Shown here one piece after another: positions 8,528-18,566 of a stretch of 64,000 bases of DNA. The stretch is from Duganella aceris (GTDB lineage: Bacteria > Pseudomonadota > Gammaproteobacteria > Burkholderiales > Burkholderiaceae_D), in the NCBI RefSeq assembly GCF_011090165.1, contig NZ_JAADJT010000014.1, positions 62,001-126,000 on the forward strand, written 5' to 3'. Under the pieces are notes generated by a model. The model ran no database searches. It worked only from the letters and a program-made list of their open reading frames with translations, and had not been told where the DNA came from. Within the stretch, counting starts at the first letter, position 1. Every line of letters begins with the position of its first letter. Position numbers and translations under genes: made by a program.

Positions 8528-8731
8528 CAGGTATTTAACTGGTATTGAAAAATATTGAAGTGGACTGGCGTTGTCGACTTTGAATGTATTTTCAAGTGAT
8601 TGTTTTTATTGAATATTGTTGAATTATGCGGTGGCCGGGCGGGTGTCGCATTTGCATGCCACTTTGGTCTGGTTTTGGTAGGGGAGAGGCCGATGCGGTA
8701 CACTACGGCTTTAGTGCAATGATGAAAGCAG

Positions 8732-9001
8732 ATGATGAACGAGTATTGGGACGACTGGCAGCGTGAGGCGCTGGCGGCGGGTGTGAAGCCGGCTTTGGCG
8801 AAGCTGGGGATGGAAGTGATGAAGACCCACAAGAAGAATCGCTGGCCGAAGCACTTCCTGGGCCGCATGGACGATGGTCCGATGATGATCGAGATGTGCC
8901 TGGAAGAGCCGGATGAGACGGAGCTGCTGTTTATCGAGAATCTGCATCCCTACGATGAGAAGCTGATCGCGGCGACCAAGAAGCGCTTGTGCTTCGATTG
9001 A
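8732..9001 (+). CDS. Small conserved-looking cytoplasmic protein, unknown function
   Basis: An 89-residue acidic protein with no signal peptide or membrane segment. It is rich in Met and Trp at the ends (MMNEYWDDWQ..., ...KKRLCFD) and I do not recognise a family. Two ATG codons in a row (8732, 8735) are possible starts; the purine-rich stretch just upstream (GAAAGCAG) is a modest ribosome site. It is divergent from the amino-sugar operon and is closed by a strong terminator at 9008-9028. The continuous coding character and its own terminator support a real gene. Confidence 0.65.
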   Translation: MMNEYWDDWQREALAAGVKPALAKLGMEVMKTHKKNRWPKHFLGRMDDGPMMIEMCLEEPDETELLFIENLHPYDEKLIAATKKRLCFD

Positions 9002-9007
9002 TGTGAA

Positions 9008-9028
9008 AACGGGGCCATCGGCCCCGTT
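9008..9028. terminator. Bidirectional hairpin terminator
   Basis: A 9-bp perfect stem (AACGGGGCC / GGCCCCGTT) with a 3-nt loop lies between two convergent genes. It is followed by a T-rich tract on the plus strand and an A-rich tract before it. Confidence 0.75.
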
Positions 9029-9032
9029 ATGT

Positions 9033-10127
9033 TTAGTTGCCGCCGCGTTCGCGGCTGCCTTTGCGTTCGTAGGTGACCAGGCGCTTGCCGTTGGCGACCG
9101 TGGCGTTGCCCGAGCCGTGCACGCTGATCTGCGTTTGCGCCGCCGACAATTGCTCACCGCGCAGGCTGCCGCTGCCGGAGACGTCCGCGCTCAGGCTGGC
9201 GGTGCTGCCCGATAAATCCATATCCCCCGATCCGCTCAACACCGCGCGCACCGTTTGCGCCTGCAGGCCGCGCACCGTCAGGTCGCCGGAGCTGTGCACC
9301 TCGGCGTCGAGTTTCTTGATGGTGCCGGACAGGCAGGCTTCGCCGGAGCCATGCAGCTGCGCGCTGGCCGATTCCACCTGCAGCGAACAGGCGTCGAGGT
9401 CGCCCGAGCTGTGCAGCTGGGCGCGGATGTCCTGCGCCGTGCCTTGCAGCCGCACCGAGCCGGAGCCGTGCAGCGAGGCGTTGACGCGGCCGCCGTGCAG
9501 GTCGCCCACGTCCAGGTCGCCCGAGCCGTTGACGCGCAGGTTCAGGTCTTGCGTGACCGGGCCGGCGTCGACGTCGCCGGAGCCGCTCATCCACAGTTGC
9601 AGGTTGGCGGTCTTCAGCGCGCGTAGGTTCAGGTCGCCGCTGCCGTTGGCGGTCACCGTCAGTTCGCGCACGGTGCCGCCGGCGGTCAGGTCGCCCGAGC
9701 CGTCGGAGGTGATGACCAGCGCCTGGCCCTGGAATTGTTGCAGGTCGACGTCGCCGCTGCCGGCGTTGCGCAGGTTCTTCAGGCCGGCGGCGCCGATGCG
9801 GATCGTCAGTGGGGGATTGCTTTCCTTGCTCCAGCCGAAGTTGATGTTCCAGCCGTCTTTCTGGCGCGGCTTGCGGATGGTCAGCGTGTCGCCGCTGACC
9901 GAGGTTTCGATGTCGGCGAACTGGCGGCGCAGGCCGGACAGTTCCACCGTGTTGCCCTGCGGCGTGATGATCACGCGGTACGGCACCATGATGTTGATGG
10001 CGCTGAACGGCGTCACGGTGCGGTTCTCGGTGGCGATGGTGTTGTCCTGCTTGCCGTCGGCGGCGTGGGCGTAGCTGGCGGCCAGCAAGGTGCAAGCCAG
10101 TGCCGCGTGTTTGATCGTCTGCTTCAT
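9033..10127 (-). CDS. Exported GIN-domain (DUF2807) beta-helix protein with 12 GSGD-type repeats
   Basis: A 364-residue secreted protein: signal peptide to about residue 22 (ALACTLLAASYAHA), then a DUF2807/GIN head. The repeating motif xGSGDxxL occurs about 12 times at roughly 20-residue spacing (AGSGDVDL, NGSGDLNL, SGSGDVDA, HGSGSVRL, HSSGDLDA and so on), which predicts a long right-handed beta-helix. Typical DUF2807 proteins have fewer turns. The C-terminus is basic (YERKGSRERGGN). Family members are called putative auto-transporter adhesin heads, but no barrel domain follows, so it is more likely free in the periplasm or on the surface. Function is not known. Confidence 0.8.
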   Translation of the reverse strand: MKQTIKHAALACTLLAASYAHAADGKQDNTIATENRTVTPFSAINIMVPYRVIITPQGNTVELSGLRRQFADIETSVSGDTLTIRKPRQKDGWNINFGWSKESNPPLTIRIGAAGLKNLRNAGSGDVDLQQFQGQALVITSDGSGDLTAGGTVRELTVTANGSGDLNLRALKTANLQLWMSGSGDVDAGPVTQDLNLRVNGSGDLDVGDLHGGRVNASLHGSGSVRLQGTAQDIRAQLHSSGDLDACSLQVESASAQLHGSGEACLSGTIKKLDAEVHSSGDLTVRGLQAQTVRAVLSGSGDMDLSGSTASLSADVSGSGSLRGEQLSAAQTQISVHGSGNATVANGKRLVTYERKGSRERGGN

Positions 10128-10167
10128 ATTGGTCTCGATTGTAGGGAAGTGGCGAGGAGTGAACGAT

Positions 10168-10284
10168 ATGACAAAACCCGCCGCCCGACGCGCGGAATCG
10201 GATGGACGCGCGGATGCGTGGGATAAGCTGCAAAAAACCGCTACTGAGCCGCGTTCAACTTTGCCGGCGAGTAGCCGTTATTGA
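10168..10284 (+). CDS. Possible 38-residue small protein
   Basis: A short frame starting MTKPAARRAESDGRA with a good GAGGAG 8 nt upstream of its ATG, lying between the divergent genes at 10127 and 10370. It has no recognisable domain. The ribosome site is the only positive evidence. The rest of the 242-bp gap shows no other gene and should hold the promoters of both neighbours. Confidence 0.25.
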   Translation: MTKPAARRAESDGRADAWDKLQKTATEPRSTLPASSRY

Positions 10285-10369
10285 TTGTGTGGCCCGGTTG
10301 CCGCCGTAATGTCATAATGGGCCCATCAATGGATAGCCAGGCAACACCTGCGCAGTAAAAGGAGCGCAC

Positions 10370-10555
10370 ATGATTAAATACATGGGGACGAAAAACACGA
10401 ATGACGGCTCGGTGCTGTACGTTTTTTTGATTAATGGCTTGCAAAAAGAAATTCGGGAAAGTTCGTTGAAACAATATCCGGGCTGTTACGAGGCGCTGCC
10501 GGCCACGGCCAAGGCGCGCATCAGCGCCAACCGGTCCTGGCTGTCGAAACTATAA
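10370..10555 (+). CDS. Small unknown protein upstream of the gspAB genes
   Basis: A 61-residue protein (MIKYMGTKNTNDGSVLYVFL...) with a strong AAAAGGAG ribosome site 5-6 nt before the ATG. No signal peptide or known domain is seen. Its stop overlaps the start of the next gene by one base (TAATG), so the two are translationally coupled. It may belong with the exported protein and the secretion ATPase that follow, but nothing in the sequence assigns a role. Confidence 0.7.
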   Translation: MIKYMGTKNTNDGSVLYVFLINGLQKEIRESSLKQYPGCYEALPATAKARISANRSWLSKL

Positions 10556-11058
10556 TGCGCCGGCGCGGAAGCTGGCTGGGCGTCGCGCTGGCGTTCGCTT
10601 GCGGCGGCGCGGCGGCGCAGGCGGTGCCGACCACCTTCGGCACCATCGTCGGCAACGGCCTGCTTTGCCGCGATCAGACCGACAATTTCTATTACTACGA
10701 TTATTTCTCGAAGCACTTCGGCGCCGCCTACAAGCACGAGGGCGGGGCGTATTGGTTCCGCACCGCCGGGGCGTCGCTGTGGAATACGCAGATCTCGGAA
10801 GTGATGGTCAGCGACGACACCAGCCCCTACATCTTCGTCGGCGCGGTGGCCGAGTCGACCCCCGAGGAGCTGGAGAAGGCGATCATCAGCCAGGTCGGTA
10901 TCCGTTACACCCGCATCGACACTTCCGCCTTCCCGGTGCGCGAGGCCAAGCCGGCCAGCCGCATCGTGTATTTCGATACCAAATCCAAGATTTACTGCGC
11001 AAAGTTCAAGCCGATGCCGCCGGTTCAGCCGCCGGCGCTGCGACAACGGCTAAAATAG
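10555..11058 (+). CDS. Exported protein of unknown function
   Basis: A 167-residue protein with a signal peptide (RRRGSWLGVALAFACGGAAAQA) and a mature part of about 145 residues containing an aromatic cluster (DNFYYYDYFSKHFG) and two Cys that could form a disulfide. No family recognised. Its start overlaps the stop of the small gene upstream and it ends 24 bp before the ExeA-like gene, so the three may be one transcript. Confidence 0.7.
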   Translation: MRRRGSWLGVALAFACGGAAAQAVPTTFGTIVGNGLLCRDQTDNFYYYDYFSKHFGAAYKHEGGAYWFRTAGASLWNTQISEVMVSDDTSPYIFVGAVAESTPEELEKAIISQVGIRYTRIDTSAFPVREAKPASRIVYFDTKSKIYCAKFKPMPPVQPPALRQRLK

Positions 11059-11082
11059 GGTACGCGCACACCCAAGGTATTC

Positions 11083-12822
11083 ATGTACACGCATTTTTTC
11101 AGCCTGAAACAATCGCCGTTCTCCATCGCGCCGGATCCGCGCTACCTGTTCATGAGCGAACGCCATCGCGAGGCGTTGGCGCATTTGCTGTTCGGCATCG
11201 GCAGCGGCGGCGGCTTCGTGTTGCTGACCGGCGAGATCGGGGCGGGCAAGACTACCGTCTGCCGCTGCTTCATGGAGCAGATTCCCGACAACTGCAAGCT
11301 GGCTTACATCTTCAATCCGAAGTTGTCGGTGGAGGAGTTGCTGCTGTCGATCTGCGACGAGTTCGGCATCGCGCTGCCGCCGCAGGGGGCGGGGGCGGTC
11401 AGCGTCAAGGGCTATGTGGATGCGATCAACGCGTATCTGCTGGCCAGCCATGCGCAGGCCAAGAACAATGTGTTGATCATCGACGAGGCGCAGAACCTGT
11501 CGGCCGAGGTGCTGGAACAGCTGCGCTTGCTGACCAACCTGGAGACCAGCGAGCGCAAGCTGTTGCAGATCATCCTGATCGGTCAGCCGGAGCTGCGCAC
11601 GATGCTGGCGCGGCCGGAGCTGGAGCAGTTGGCGCAGCGGGTGATCGCGCGCTATCACCTGGGATCGCTGTCGGAGGCGGAGACCGGGACCTATATCGAG
11701 CATCGGCTGGCGGTCGCGGGCGCGACGGCGATCGTGCCGTTTCCGCGTCGCTTGATGGGACTGGTGCATGGTTTGACCAAGGGCGTGCCGCGCCGGATCA
11801 ATCTGCTGTGCGACCGGGCGTTGCTGGGGGCGTATGTGGAGAACCAGCCGCAGGTCACGCGCAATATTTTGCGCAAGGCGGCGGCGGAGGTGTTCACCGG
11901 CGCCGAGGCGACGGCGGGCGGGCCGGGCGCGGGCTTCGGCGGCGCGCAGCGCTGGCCGCTGGTGGCGGCGGGCGTGGTCGGCGGCGTGGTGGTCAGCGCG
12001 CTGGCCTGGCAGCTGCTGTCGCGCGATGCGAAGCCGGTGGTGGCCAATGCGCAGGCGGCGGTGGCCGGCGCTGCGGCGCCTGCTTTCGCGCCTGCTCCGG
12101 CGCCTGCTCCGTCGACCGCTGCGCCGGCGAGCGGGGCGGCGGGGCGGGGCGCGGCGCTGGTTGCGGCCGGGACGACGTCCGCGGCGGGCACCGCTTCGGC
12201 GCTTGCCGCGGCGGGGACGACGCCGGCATCGGCCGCCGAGGTCAGGCCGTCGCCGACGGATAGCGCCGCCGCGTTGCGCCAGTTGGCCGCGATGTGGGGC
12301 TTGGCGCTGCCGGACGGCGATCCTTGCGCCAGCGCGGCGCGCGCCAACTTGCGCTGCCTGCAGACCAAGGGCGGCATCGAGGAATTGCGCCAGCTGGATC
12401 GTCCGGCCATGCTGAGGCTGCACGACGATCCGGTCGCCGCCAACTATGTGTTGCTGACCGCGCTGGACGACAAGCAGGCGACCATCGTTGCGGCCGGCGG
12501 CAAGCCGCAGAAGGTCGGCGTGGAAGCCTTGTCGGCGCGGCTGGATGGCGAGTTCACCACGTTCTGGCGCGCGCCGCGCAGCTGGCGCGACGAGGTTCGC
12601 AGCGGGGATCAGGGCCCGGATGTCGATTGGCTGGCCAGGCGCTTGTCGCAAATCTATGACTTGAAGAAACCTCAGGAGAACCAGCCGTTGGACGCTGCCT
12701 TGCGCAAGCGGCTGATCGAGTTCCAGGGCGCGCAGAATCTGAAGGCGGACGGCGTGGCCGGACCGAAGACTTTTATCCGTCTGTATCAATTGGGCGGCGT
12801 GCAGGAACCGCGCTTGCAGTGA
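11083..12822 (+). CDS. gspA: General secretion pathway protein A (ExeA-like AAA+ ATPase)
   Basis: An inner-membrane ATPase that, with GspB, helps place the type II secretin across the peptidoglycan. The N-terminal AAA domain has Walker A GEIGAGKTT (near residue 51) and Walker B VLIIDEAQNL (near 130). A single membrane span (WPLVAAGVVGGVVVSALAW) lies near 290, followed by an Ala/Pro/Thr-rich linker and a C-terminal peptidoglycan-binding domain of the PG_binding_1 type (LRKRLIEFQGAQNLKADGVAGPKTF). Length 579 fits ExeA. GspB follows 43 bp downstream. The rest of the type II system is not in this window. Confidence 0.9.
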   Translation: MYTHFFSLKQSPFSIAPDPRYLFMSERHREALAHLLFGIGSGGGFVLLTGEIGAGKTTVCRCFMEQIPDNCKLAYIFNPKLSVEELLLSICDEFGIALPPQGAGAVSVKGYVDAINAYLLASHAQAKNNVLIIDEAQNLSAEVLEQLRLLTNLETSERKLLQIILIGQPELRTMLARPELEQLAQRVIARYHLGSLSEAETGTYIEHRLAVAGATAIVPFPRRLMGLVHGLTKGVPRRINLLCDRALLGAYVENQPQVTRNILRKAAAEVFTGAEATAGGPGAGFGGAQRWPLVAAGVVGGVVVSALAWQLLSRDAKPVVANAQAAVAGAAAPAFAPAPAPAPSTAAPASGAAGRGAALVAAGTTSAAGTASALAAAGTTPASAAEVRPSPTDSAAALRQLAAMWGLALPDGDPCASAARANLRCLQTKGGIEELRQLDRPAMLRLHDDPVAANYVLLTALDDKQATIVAAGGKPQKVGVEALSARLDGEFTTFWRAPRSWRDEVRSGDQGPDVDWLARRLSQIYDLKKPQENQPLDAALRKRLIEFQGAQNLKADGVAGPKTFIRLYQLGGVQEPRLQ

Positions 12823-12865
12823 CGGCTGGCATTTTCCTCAACCGATTTCGTTTTTGATTGCAGCT

Positions 12866-13612
12866 ATGTCTTATATTTTGGAAGCTCTGAAGAAGGCGCA
12901 GGCGGAACGCCAGCTTGGCAGTTCCCCCACGCTGCACGCGCCGACGCTGCAATCGGCGGAGCAGGCGTCGTCCAGCGGTCGTCTCAAGGCGCCGATGGTG
13001 CTGGCGCTGCTGGGCATGGCCGCCGTGATCGGCGTGCTGTTGACGCTGGTGTTGCGCGGTGGCGAATCGGCCGATCCCGCGACGCCCCCGGCGCCGGTCG
13101 CCGTGGCCCCGGCGCCGCAACCGGCCGCCGCCACCACCGCGCCCGTGGGCGCCGCCGCCACGCCGGCAGCGCAAGCCGCTGCCGTGACGGAGCCGACTCC
13201 GCTGCCGGCGCCGGTCGCCGATTTGCCACCGTCGGTCGCCCAGTTGGCCAGGGCGGCCGCGCCGGCGGCGCAGGCCAAGCCGCCGTCGCAACCGCAAACG
13301 CCGGCCGCGTCCGCCTCGCCGGCGCAAGCCCAAGCGGCCGGCGCACCGTCTGGCGCATCGGCCAAACCCGCCGCGCCGGAGGAGCCGGTGATGAATTTGC
13401 GCGACCTGCCGGAACCGATCCAGCGTTCGATCCCGCAAGTGGCGGTCGGCGGCTACATCTATTCCAAGAATCCCGCCGACCGTCTTTTGCTGATCGACAA
13501 GGTGCTGCGGCACGAAGGCGAGGAAGTCGCCCCCGGCCTGACGCTGGAAAAACTGCAGCCGAAAGAGGCGGTGTTCAACTTCAAAGGCTATCGCTACCGG
13601 GTTCCGTACTGA
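12866..13612 (+). CDS. gspB: General secretion pathway protein B
   Basis: Partner of GspA/ExeA. It has the typical N-terminus MSYILEALKKAQAERQLG, one membrane span (MVLALLGMAAVIGVLLTLVL, near residues 48-67), a long Ala/Pro linker in the periplasm, and the conserved C-terminal GspB domain (NLRDLPEPIQRSIPQVAVGG ... RLLLIDKVLRHEGEEV). I start at the ATG at 12866, which begins the family motif; a TTG four codons earlier is possible. Length is 248 residues. Confidence 0.88.
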   Translation: MSYILEALKKAQAERQLGSSPTLHAPTLQSAEQASSSGRLKAPMVLALLGMAAVIGVLLTLVLRGGESADPATPPAPVAVAPAPQPAAATTAPVGAAATPAAQAAAVTEPTPLPAPVADLPPSVAQLARAAAPAAQAKPPSQPQTPAASASPAQAQAAGAPSGASAKPAAPEEPVMNLRDLPEPIQRSIPQVAVGGYIYSKNPADRLLLIDKVLRHEGEEVAPGLTLEKLQPKEAVFNFKGYRYRVPY

Positions 13613-13679
13613 GTTGTCATTCGCCTGTCACGTGGCGATGATATTTTCTTATCATTGAAATCAATGCATGGGAAATATC

Positions 13680-13871
13680 ATGAAACATTTGAAATTGTTG
13701 CCCCTCCTGATCGCCGCCGCCTTTTGCATGCCGCGCGCGCAAGCGGCTGCCGTCGATGCCGCCGCCCAGCTGGAGCCGAGCAGTTATGGCATCGCGCTGA
13801 TCTGCATCGGCCTGGTGGCGCTGGCCGCCGCCGGCCACAACCGTCCGGCGAGCTTCAAACACGACAACTAA
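13680..13871 (+). CDS. 63-residue exported mini-protein with a PEP-CTERM-like tail
   Basis: After a signal peptide (LLPLLIAAAFCMPRAQA) only some 12 residues precede EPSSYGIALICIGLVALAAA and a short polar tail (GHNRPASFKHDN). That order, Pro-Ser-Ser-Tyr then a membrane segment then a basic end, resembles PEP-CTERM sorting signals, but the first proline of the PEP motif and the Arg cluster are missing. It may be a degenerate or non-canonical exosortase substrate, or simply a small bitopic membrane protein. An ATG at 13668 is an alternative start. Confidence 0.55.
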   Translation: MKHLKLLPLLIAAAFCMPRAQAAAVDAAAQLEPSSYGIALICIGLVALAAAGHNRPASFKHDN

Positions 13872-13944
13872 AACTGGCCACTACGCCGTCAAATGTTGCT
13901 GCGTATAATGGCGGGCAACATGACAGGCGCAAAGGGGTCAGGCA

Positions 13945-14490
13945 ATGCATCAAGAAAGTCCAGTGCAGGCAGGTAATGTCCTGGGGATCGTCGGGACGTC
14001 GGGCAGCGGCAAGACCACGTTGCTGGAGTTTCTGATCGCCCAGTTGGCGGCGCAGGGCCTCAAGGTCAACGTCATCAAGCACAGCCACCACGACCTGGAG
14101 CTGGAGCCGCCGCGCAAGGATAGCGCCCGTCTGCGCATGGCCGGCGCGGCCGAAGTCATGGTGGCGTCGCCGTTCCGGGTGGCGATCATCCGCGAGCTGC
14201 GCGGCGCGCCCGAGCCGTCGCTGGACGAGCAATTGTCGCGCTTGTCGCCGGCCGACCTGACCTTGCTGGAAGGGTTTAAATCCTACCCCATCGACAAGCT
14301 GGAAGTGTACCGGGTCGAGTCCGGCCGCGATCCGCTGTATCCGCACGATGCCCACGTGGTCGCGGTGGCCTCCGATCAGCCGCCGCCGCCGGGCCTGCGC
14401 GCCGGCCTGACCTGGCTCGACCTGAACCAGCCGGAGGCGGTGCTGGCCTGGTTGCGCGGTCATCTGAAAAAATATTCATCCAACGCCTAA
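13945..14490 (+). CDS. mobB: Molybdopterin-guanine dinucleotide biosynthesis adapter MobB
   Basis: A GTP-binding accessory protein for molybdenum cofactor maturation. The P-loop GIVGTSGSGKTTLLEFLI is at residues 14-31, followed by the MobB-specific block VIKHSHHDLELEPPRKDSAR and LLEGFKSYPIDKLEVYR near residue 110. Length 181 is normal. It stands alone here, without mobA or moeA. A TATAAT sequence 40 nt upstream is a possible -10. Confidence 0.92.
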   Translation: MHQESPVQAGNVLGIVGTSGSGKTTLLEFLIAQLAAQGLKVNVIKHSHHDLELEPPRKDSARLRMAGAAEVMVASPFRVAIIRELRGAPEPSLDEQLSRLSPADLTLLEGFKSYPIDKLEVYRVESGRDPLYPHDAHVVAVASDQPPPPGLRAGLTWLDLNQPEAVLAWLRGHLKKYSSNA

Positions 14491-14542
14491 AGTTACTTTC
14501 AGAACGTCCGTAAATAAGGGATACGCCTTAAAGGAGGATCAC

Positions 14543-14743
14543 ATGGACGTTACAGGTATTGCTCAAGCAGCAACGACAATCGCGGACACCGGCACCAAGC
14601 AGGCAGTCGGCATTGCTGTGTTGAAAAAAGCCCAGGATATCCAGGCCTCCAGCGCCTCGGCCCTGATCGAGGCGATTCCACCGGTGCCGTCGGCGCCGAA
14701 TCTGCCCGCGCACCTCGGTAACCGCATCAACACCACCGCTTAA
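14543..14743 (+). CDS. YjfB-family small protein (putative motility-associated)
   Basis: A 66-residue protein starting MDVTGIAQAATTIADTGTKQ and containing the YjfB block AVGIAVLKKAQDIQASSA, followed by a Pro-rich stretch and HLGNRI. Members of this family are annotated as putative motility proteins, on weak evidence. A strong AAGGAGG ribosome site lies 6 nt before the ATG, and a hairpin terminator follows at 14801. It is separated from mobB by 52 bp and is probably a separate transcript. Confidence 0.8.
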   Translation: MDVTGIAQAATTIADTGTKQAVGIAVLKKAQDIQASSASALIEAIPPVPSAPNLPAHLGNRINTTA

Positions 14744-14800
14744 GCATCGCGCTGGCGGTTCTCCGCTTCTCCGGCTGCCGCTTCGGCGCGGCGCCGGTCC

Positions 14801-14825
14801 GCTGCGCGTTCGCGCGGCTTTTCTT
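14801..14825 (+). terminator. Hairpin terminator after the YjfB-family gene
   Basis: A stem GCTGCGC / GCGCGGC (one G-T wobble) with a GTTC loop is followed directly by TTTTCTTT. Confidence 0.55.
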
Positions 14826-14915
14826 TCCACACAACAAGCAGGTGCGTCGCGGCGTTATTGCTGGTACGCTGCGTTTGCTCGTCCAGACATTACTCAACCT
14901 TCGAGGAGACTCACC

Positions 14916-16903
<1,988 letters not shown>

Positions 16904-17197
16904 TCAGGTTTCGGGATTGAAGGCGCGCAGCATCTTGGCCTCGCCGGTCAGATCGCGGTGCAGGCGGTTGGCGACGGCGGTGAGTTCGATCATGCGGTCG
17001 ATATGCGCGTCTTCGAAACGCGCCAGTTCCTCGGTGGCGGTCAGCAGCGCCTGCGCCAGCTTGGCGCGCGCGACCTGATAGCTGACACCATTGTATTGAT
17101 GCGTATTCTTCAGCAGCTCTTCCGCGTTCTCGATGACTTGCCGCAAGTCATCGAGCAGCCGCTCTTGGGTCGTGCTGCCTGGTTCATGACCGTCCAT
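16904..17197 (-). CDS. DUF883 (YqjD/ElaB-like) protein lacking the membrane anchor
   Basis: A 97-residue helical protein with the DUF883 start (ERLLDDLRQVIENAEELLKNT). Relatives such as YqjD bind ribosomes and are held at the inner membrane by a C-terminal glycine-rich span; this one ends LTGEAKMLRAFNPET with no hydrophobic segment. It could be a soluble variant or a divergent relative. Its stop codon directly abuts the end of the bufferin gene (convergent). Confidence 0.65.
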   Translation of the reverse strand: MDGHEPGSTTQERLLDDLRQVIENAEELLKNTHQYNGVSYQVARAKLAQALLTATEELARFEDAHIDRMIELTAVANRLHRDLTGEAKMLRAFNPET

Positions 17198-17353
17198 GAC
17201 GTCCCCCTAAAAACTGGTTTGAAAAAGCCGGGTGGCGGGCTATCCCAATATAGCGATGGCGTCGCGCGCCGGATTGCGGATTGTCAATCGCGAGCCCGGC
17301 ACAGTGCGGCTGCTGTGTCAGCTTAGCCTATTATTGCCTAAATGCAAGATCAA

Positions 17354-17590
17354 TTACGGCGCTTCGACGCTGATTTTGATATCGCCGACGCTCACTTGCT
17401 GGCCGGCGCGGATCTTGGCGGTCTTGCGCAATTCCTTCTTGCCGTCGACCTTGACCGTGCCGCCGGCCACCATCATCTTGCCGGCGCCGCCGCTGTCGCA
17501 CAGGCCCACCAGTTTCAGCAACTGATTGAGTTCGACAAATTCCCCGCTTAATTCAAAACTAACTTTCTGCATTTTATCCTCTGATGCCAT
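17354..17590 (-). CDS. RNA-binding S4-domain protein (YbcJ family)
   Basis: A 78-residue protein almost wholly made of one S4 domain: VELNQLLKLVGLCDSGGAGKMMV followed by GGTVKVDGKKELRKTAKI and GQQVSVGDIKI. This matches E. coli YbcJ in length and motifs; such proteins bind structured RNA, possibly rRNA. It stands alone on the minus strand. The 156-bp gap between it and the DUF883 gene holds no further gene. Confidence 0.85.
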   Translation of the reverse strand: MASEDKMQKVSFELSGEFVELNQLLKLVGLCDSGGAGKMMVAGGTVKVDGKKELRKTAKIRAGQQVSVGDIKISVEAP

Positions 17591-17753
17591 GATGTGAAAT
17601 CGCCTTCCGCGTCCACTATGGCTAGTGTAGCGGCATTCCGACAGGGCCGCATTTTACCCGCCCGATCAGGTTGCTAGCCGGAAAAGAAGTTGCTATGCTG
17701 AAGGTGACTGCTGAAATCTTAAGCAGGCATCCAGCCTTGTAGCGAGTTGCATC

Positions 17754-18566
17754 ATGAACAAGCTTTCTCTGGCATTGGCGATGGCTGCCGCTCCACTGGC
17801 GGGCGAAGCCGGCGCGGCCGCATCCGACTTCCTGCTGAGCGACGGCGCGCAGCGGTATGCGGTGTATGCCGGCGCGACGCGTCTGCATTTCGGCGATCCG
17901 GTGGACCGGCTGCATCTGATCGATCCACTGACGCCGTTGCTGAACGAGCGCGGCAAGCGCTTCCTCAGCAGCGCCGAATTCGACAAGAAAATGGGCCGCG
18001 CGGTCGGCATCCTGAGCATCGGCGTGCTGCGCGAGACCGGTTCGGCCGCCGGCACCCAGGACAGCCTGGCGCTGGCGCGGCACACCCGGCCGACCACCAC
18101 CTTCACCTCCCTGTCGCTGGGTTATATGCTGTCGCCGCACAGCTCGCTGATGGCGATGGCGTCGTATGGCAAGACCGAGGGCATCGGCAGCCCGGACAGC
18201 TTGCTGGCGCAGGTGTCGTCGGTGCGTACGGTGGCGTTCAGCGCCGGTTATGCGCGGCGCGAACTGTTCGCCAGCAACGACCGCCTGGCGCTGACCTGGT
18301 CGATGCCGACCAAGGTGCGCGCCGGTTCGCTGGAGAACAGCGGTCTGGCGGTACAGGCCGGCGATGTCAACGCGCTCGGGTTTGGCGCGCCCGTCCTGAA
18401 TCTGCGGCCGACCGCCACCGAACGCGACCTGGAGCTGGGCTACACCCGCGTGTTCGGCCGGCGGGGCAAGCTGACCGGCGCGGTGATGTTGCGGGTCAAT
18501 CCCGGTCATGACGCGATCGCCCGGCCGGATTGGCTGACCGGGGTCCGCTACTCCTACGGTTTCTGA
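17754..18566 (+). CDS. Outer-membrane beta-barrel-like protein, autotransporter-barrel type
   Basis: A 270-residue exported protein (signal peptide to about residue 22, ALAMAAAPLAGEAGAAA). The rest shows alternating strands such as TFTSLSLGYMLSPHSSLMAMASYG and LTWSMPTKVRAG, and ends in the aromatic barrel signal RYSYGF. The strand pattern resembles the C-terminal barrel of S8-peptidase autotransporters, but there is no passenger domain, so it is either a free-standing barrel or a remnant. Its stop codon abuts the fumC stop. Confidence 0.6.
   Translation: MNKLSLALAMAAAPLAGEAGAAASDFLLSDGAQRYAVYAGATRLHFGDPVDRLHLIDPLTPLLNERGKRFLSSAEFDKKMGRAVGILSIGVLRETGSAAGTQDSLALARHTRPTTTFTSLSLGYMLSPHSSLMAMASYGKTEGIGSPDSLLAQVSSVRTVAFSAGYARRELFASNDRLALTWSMPTKVRAGSLENSGLAVQAGDVNALGFGAPVLNLRPTATERDLELGYTRVFGRRGKLTGAVMLRVNPGHDAIARPDWLTGVRYSYGF

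Noticed and set aside
8501..8720. Riboswitch in the AT-rich leader upstream of the amino-sugar operon
   Set aside because: Most of the AT-rich DNA lies upstream of the proposed start site, so it is not transcribed with the operon; the leader is only about 35 nt.
13668..13679. Upstream ATG as the start of the PEP-CTERM-like mini-protein
   Set aside because: It has no ribosome site and adds four residues before a normal signal peptide; kept only as an alternative.
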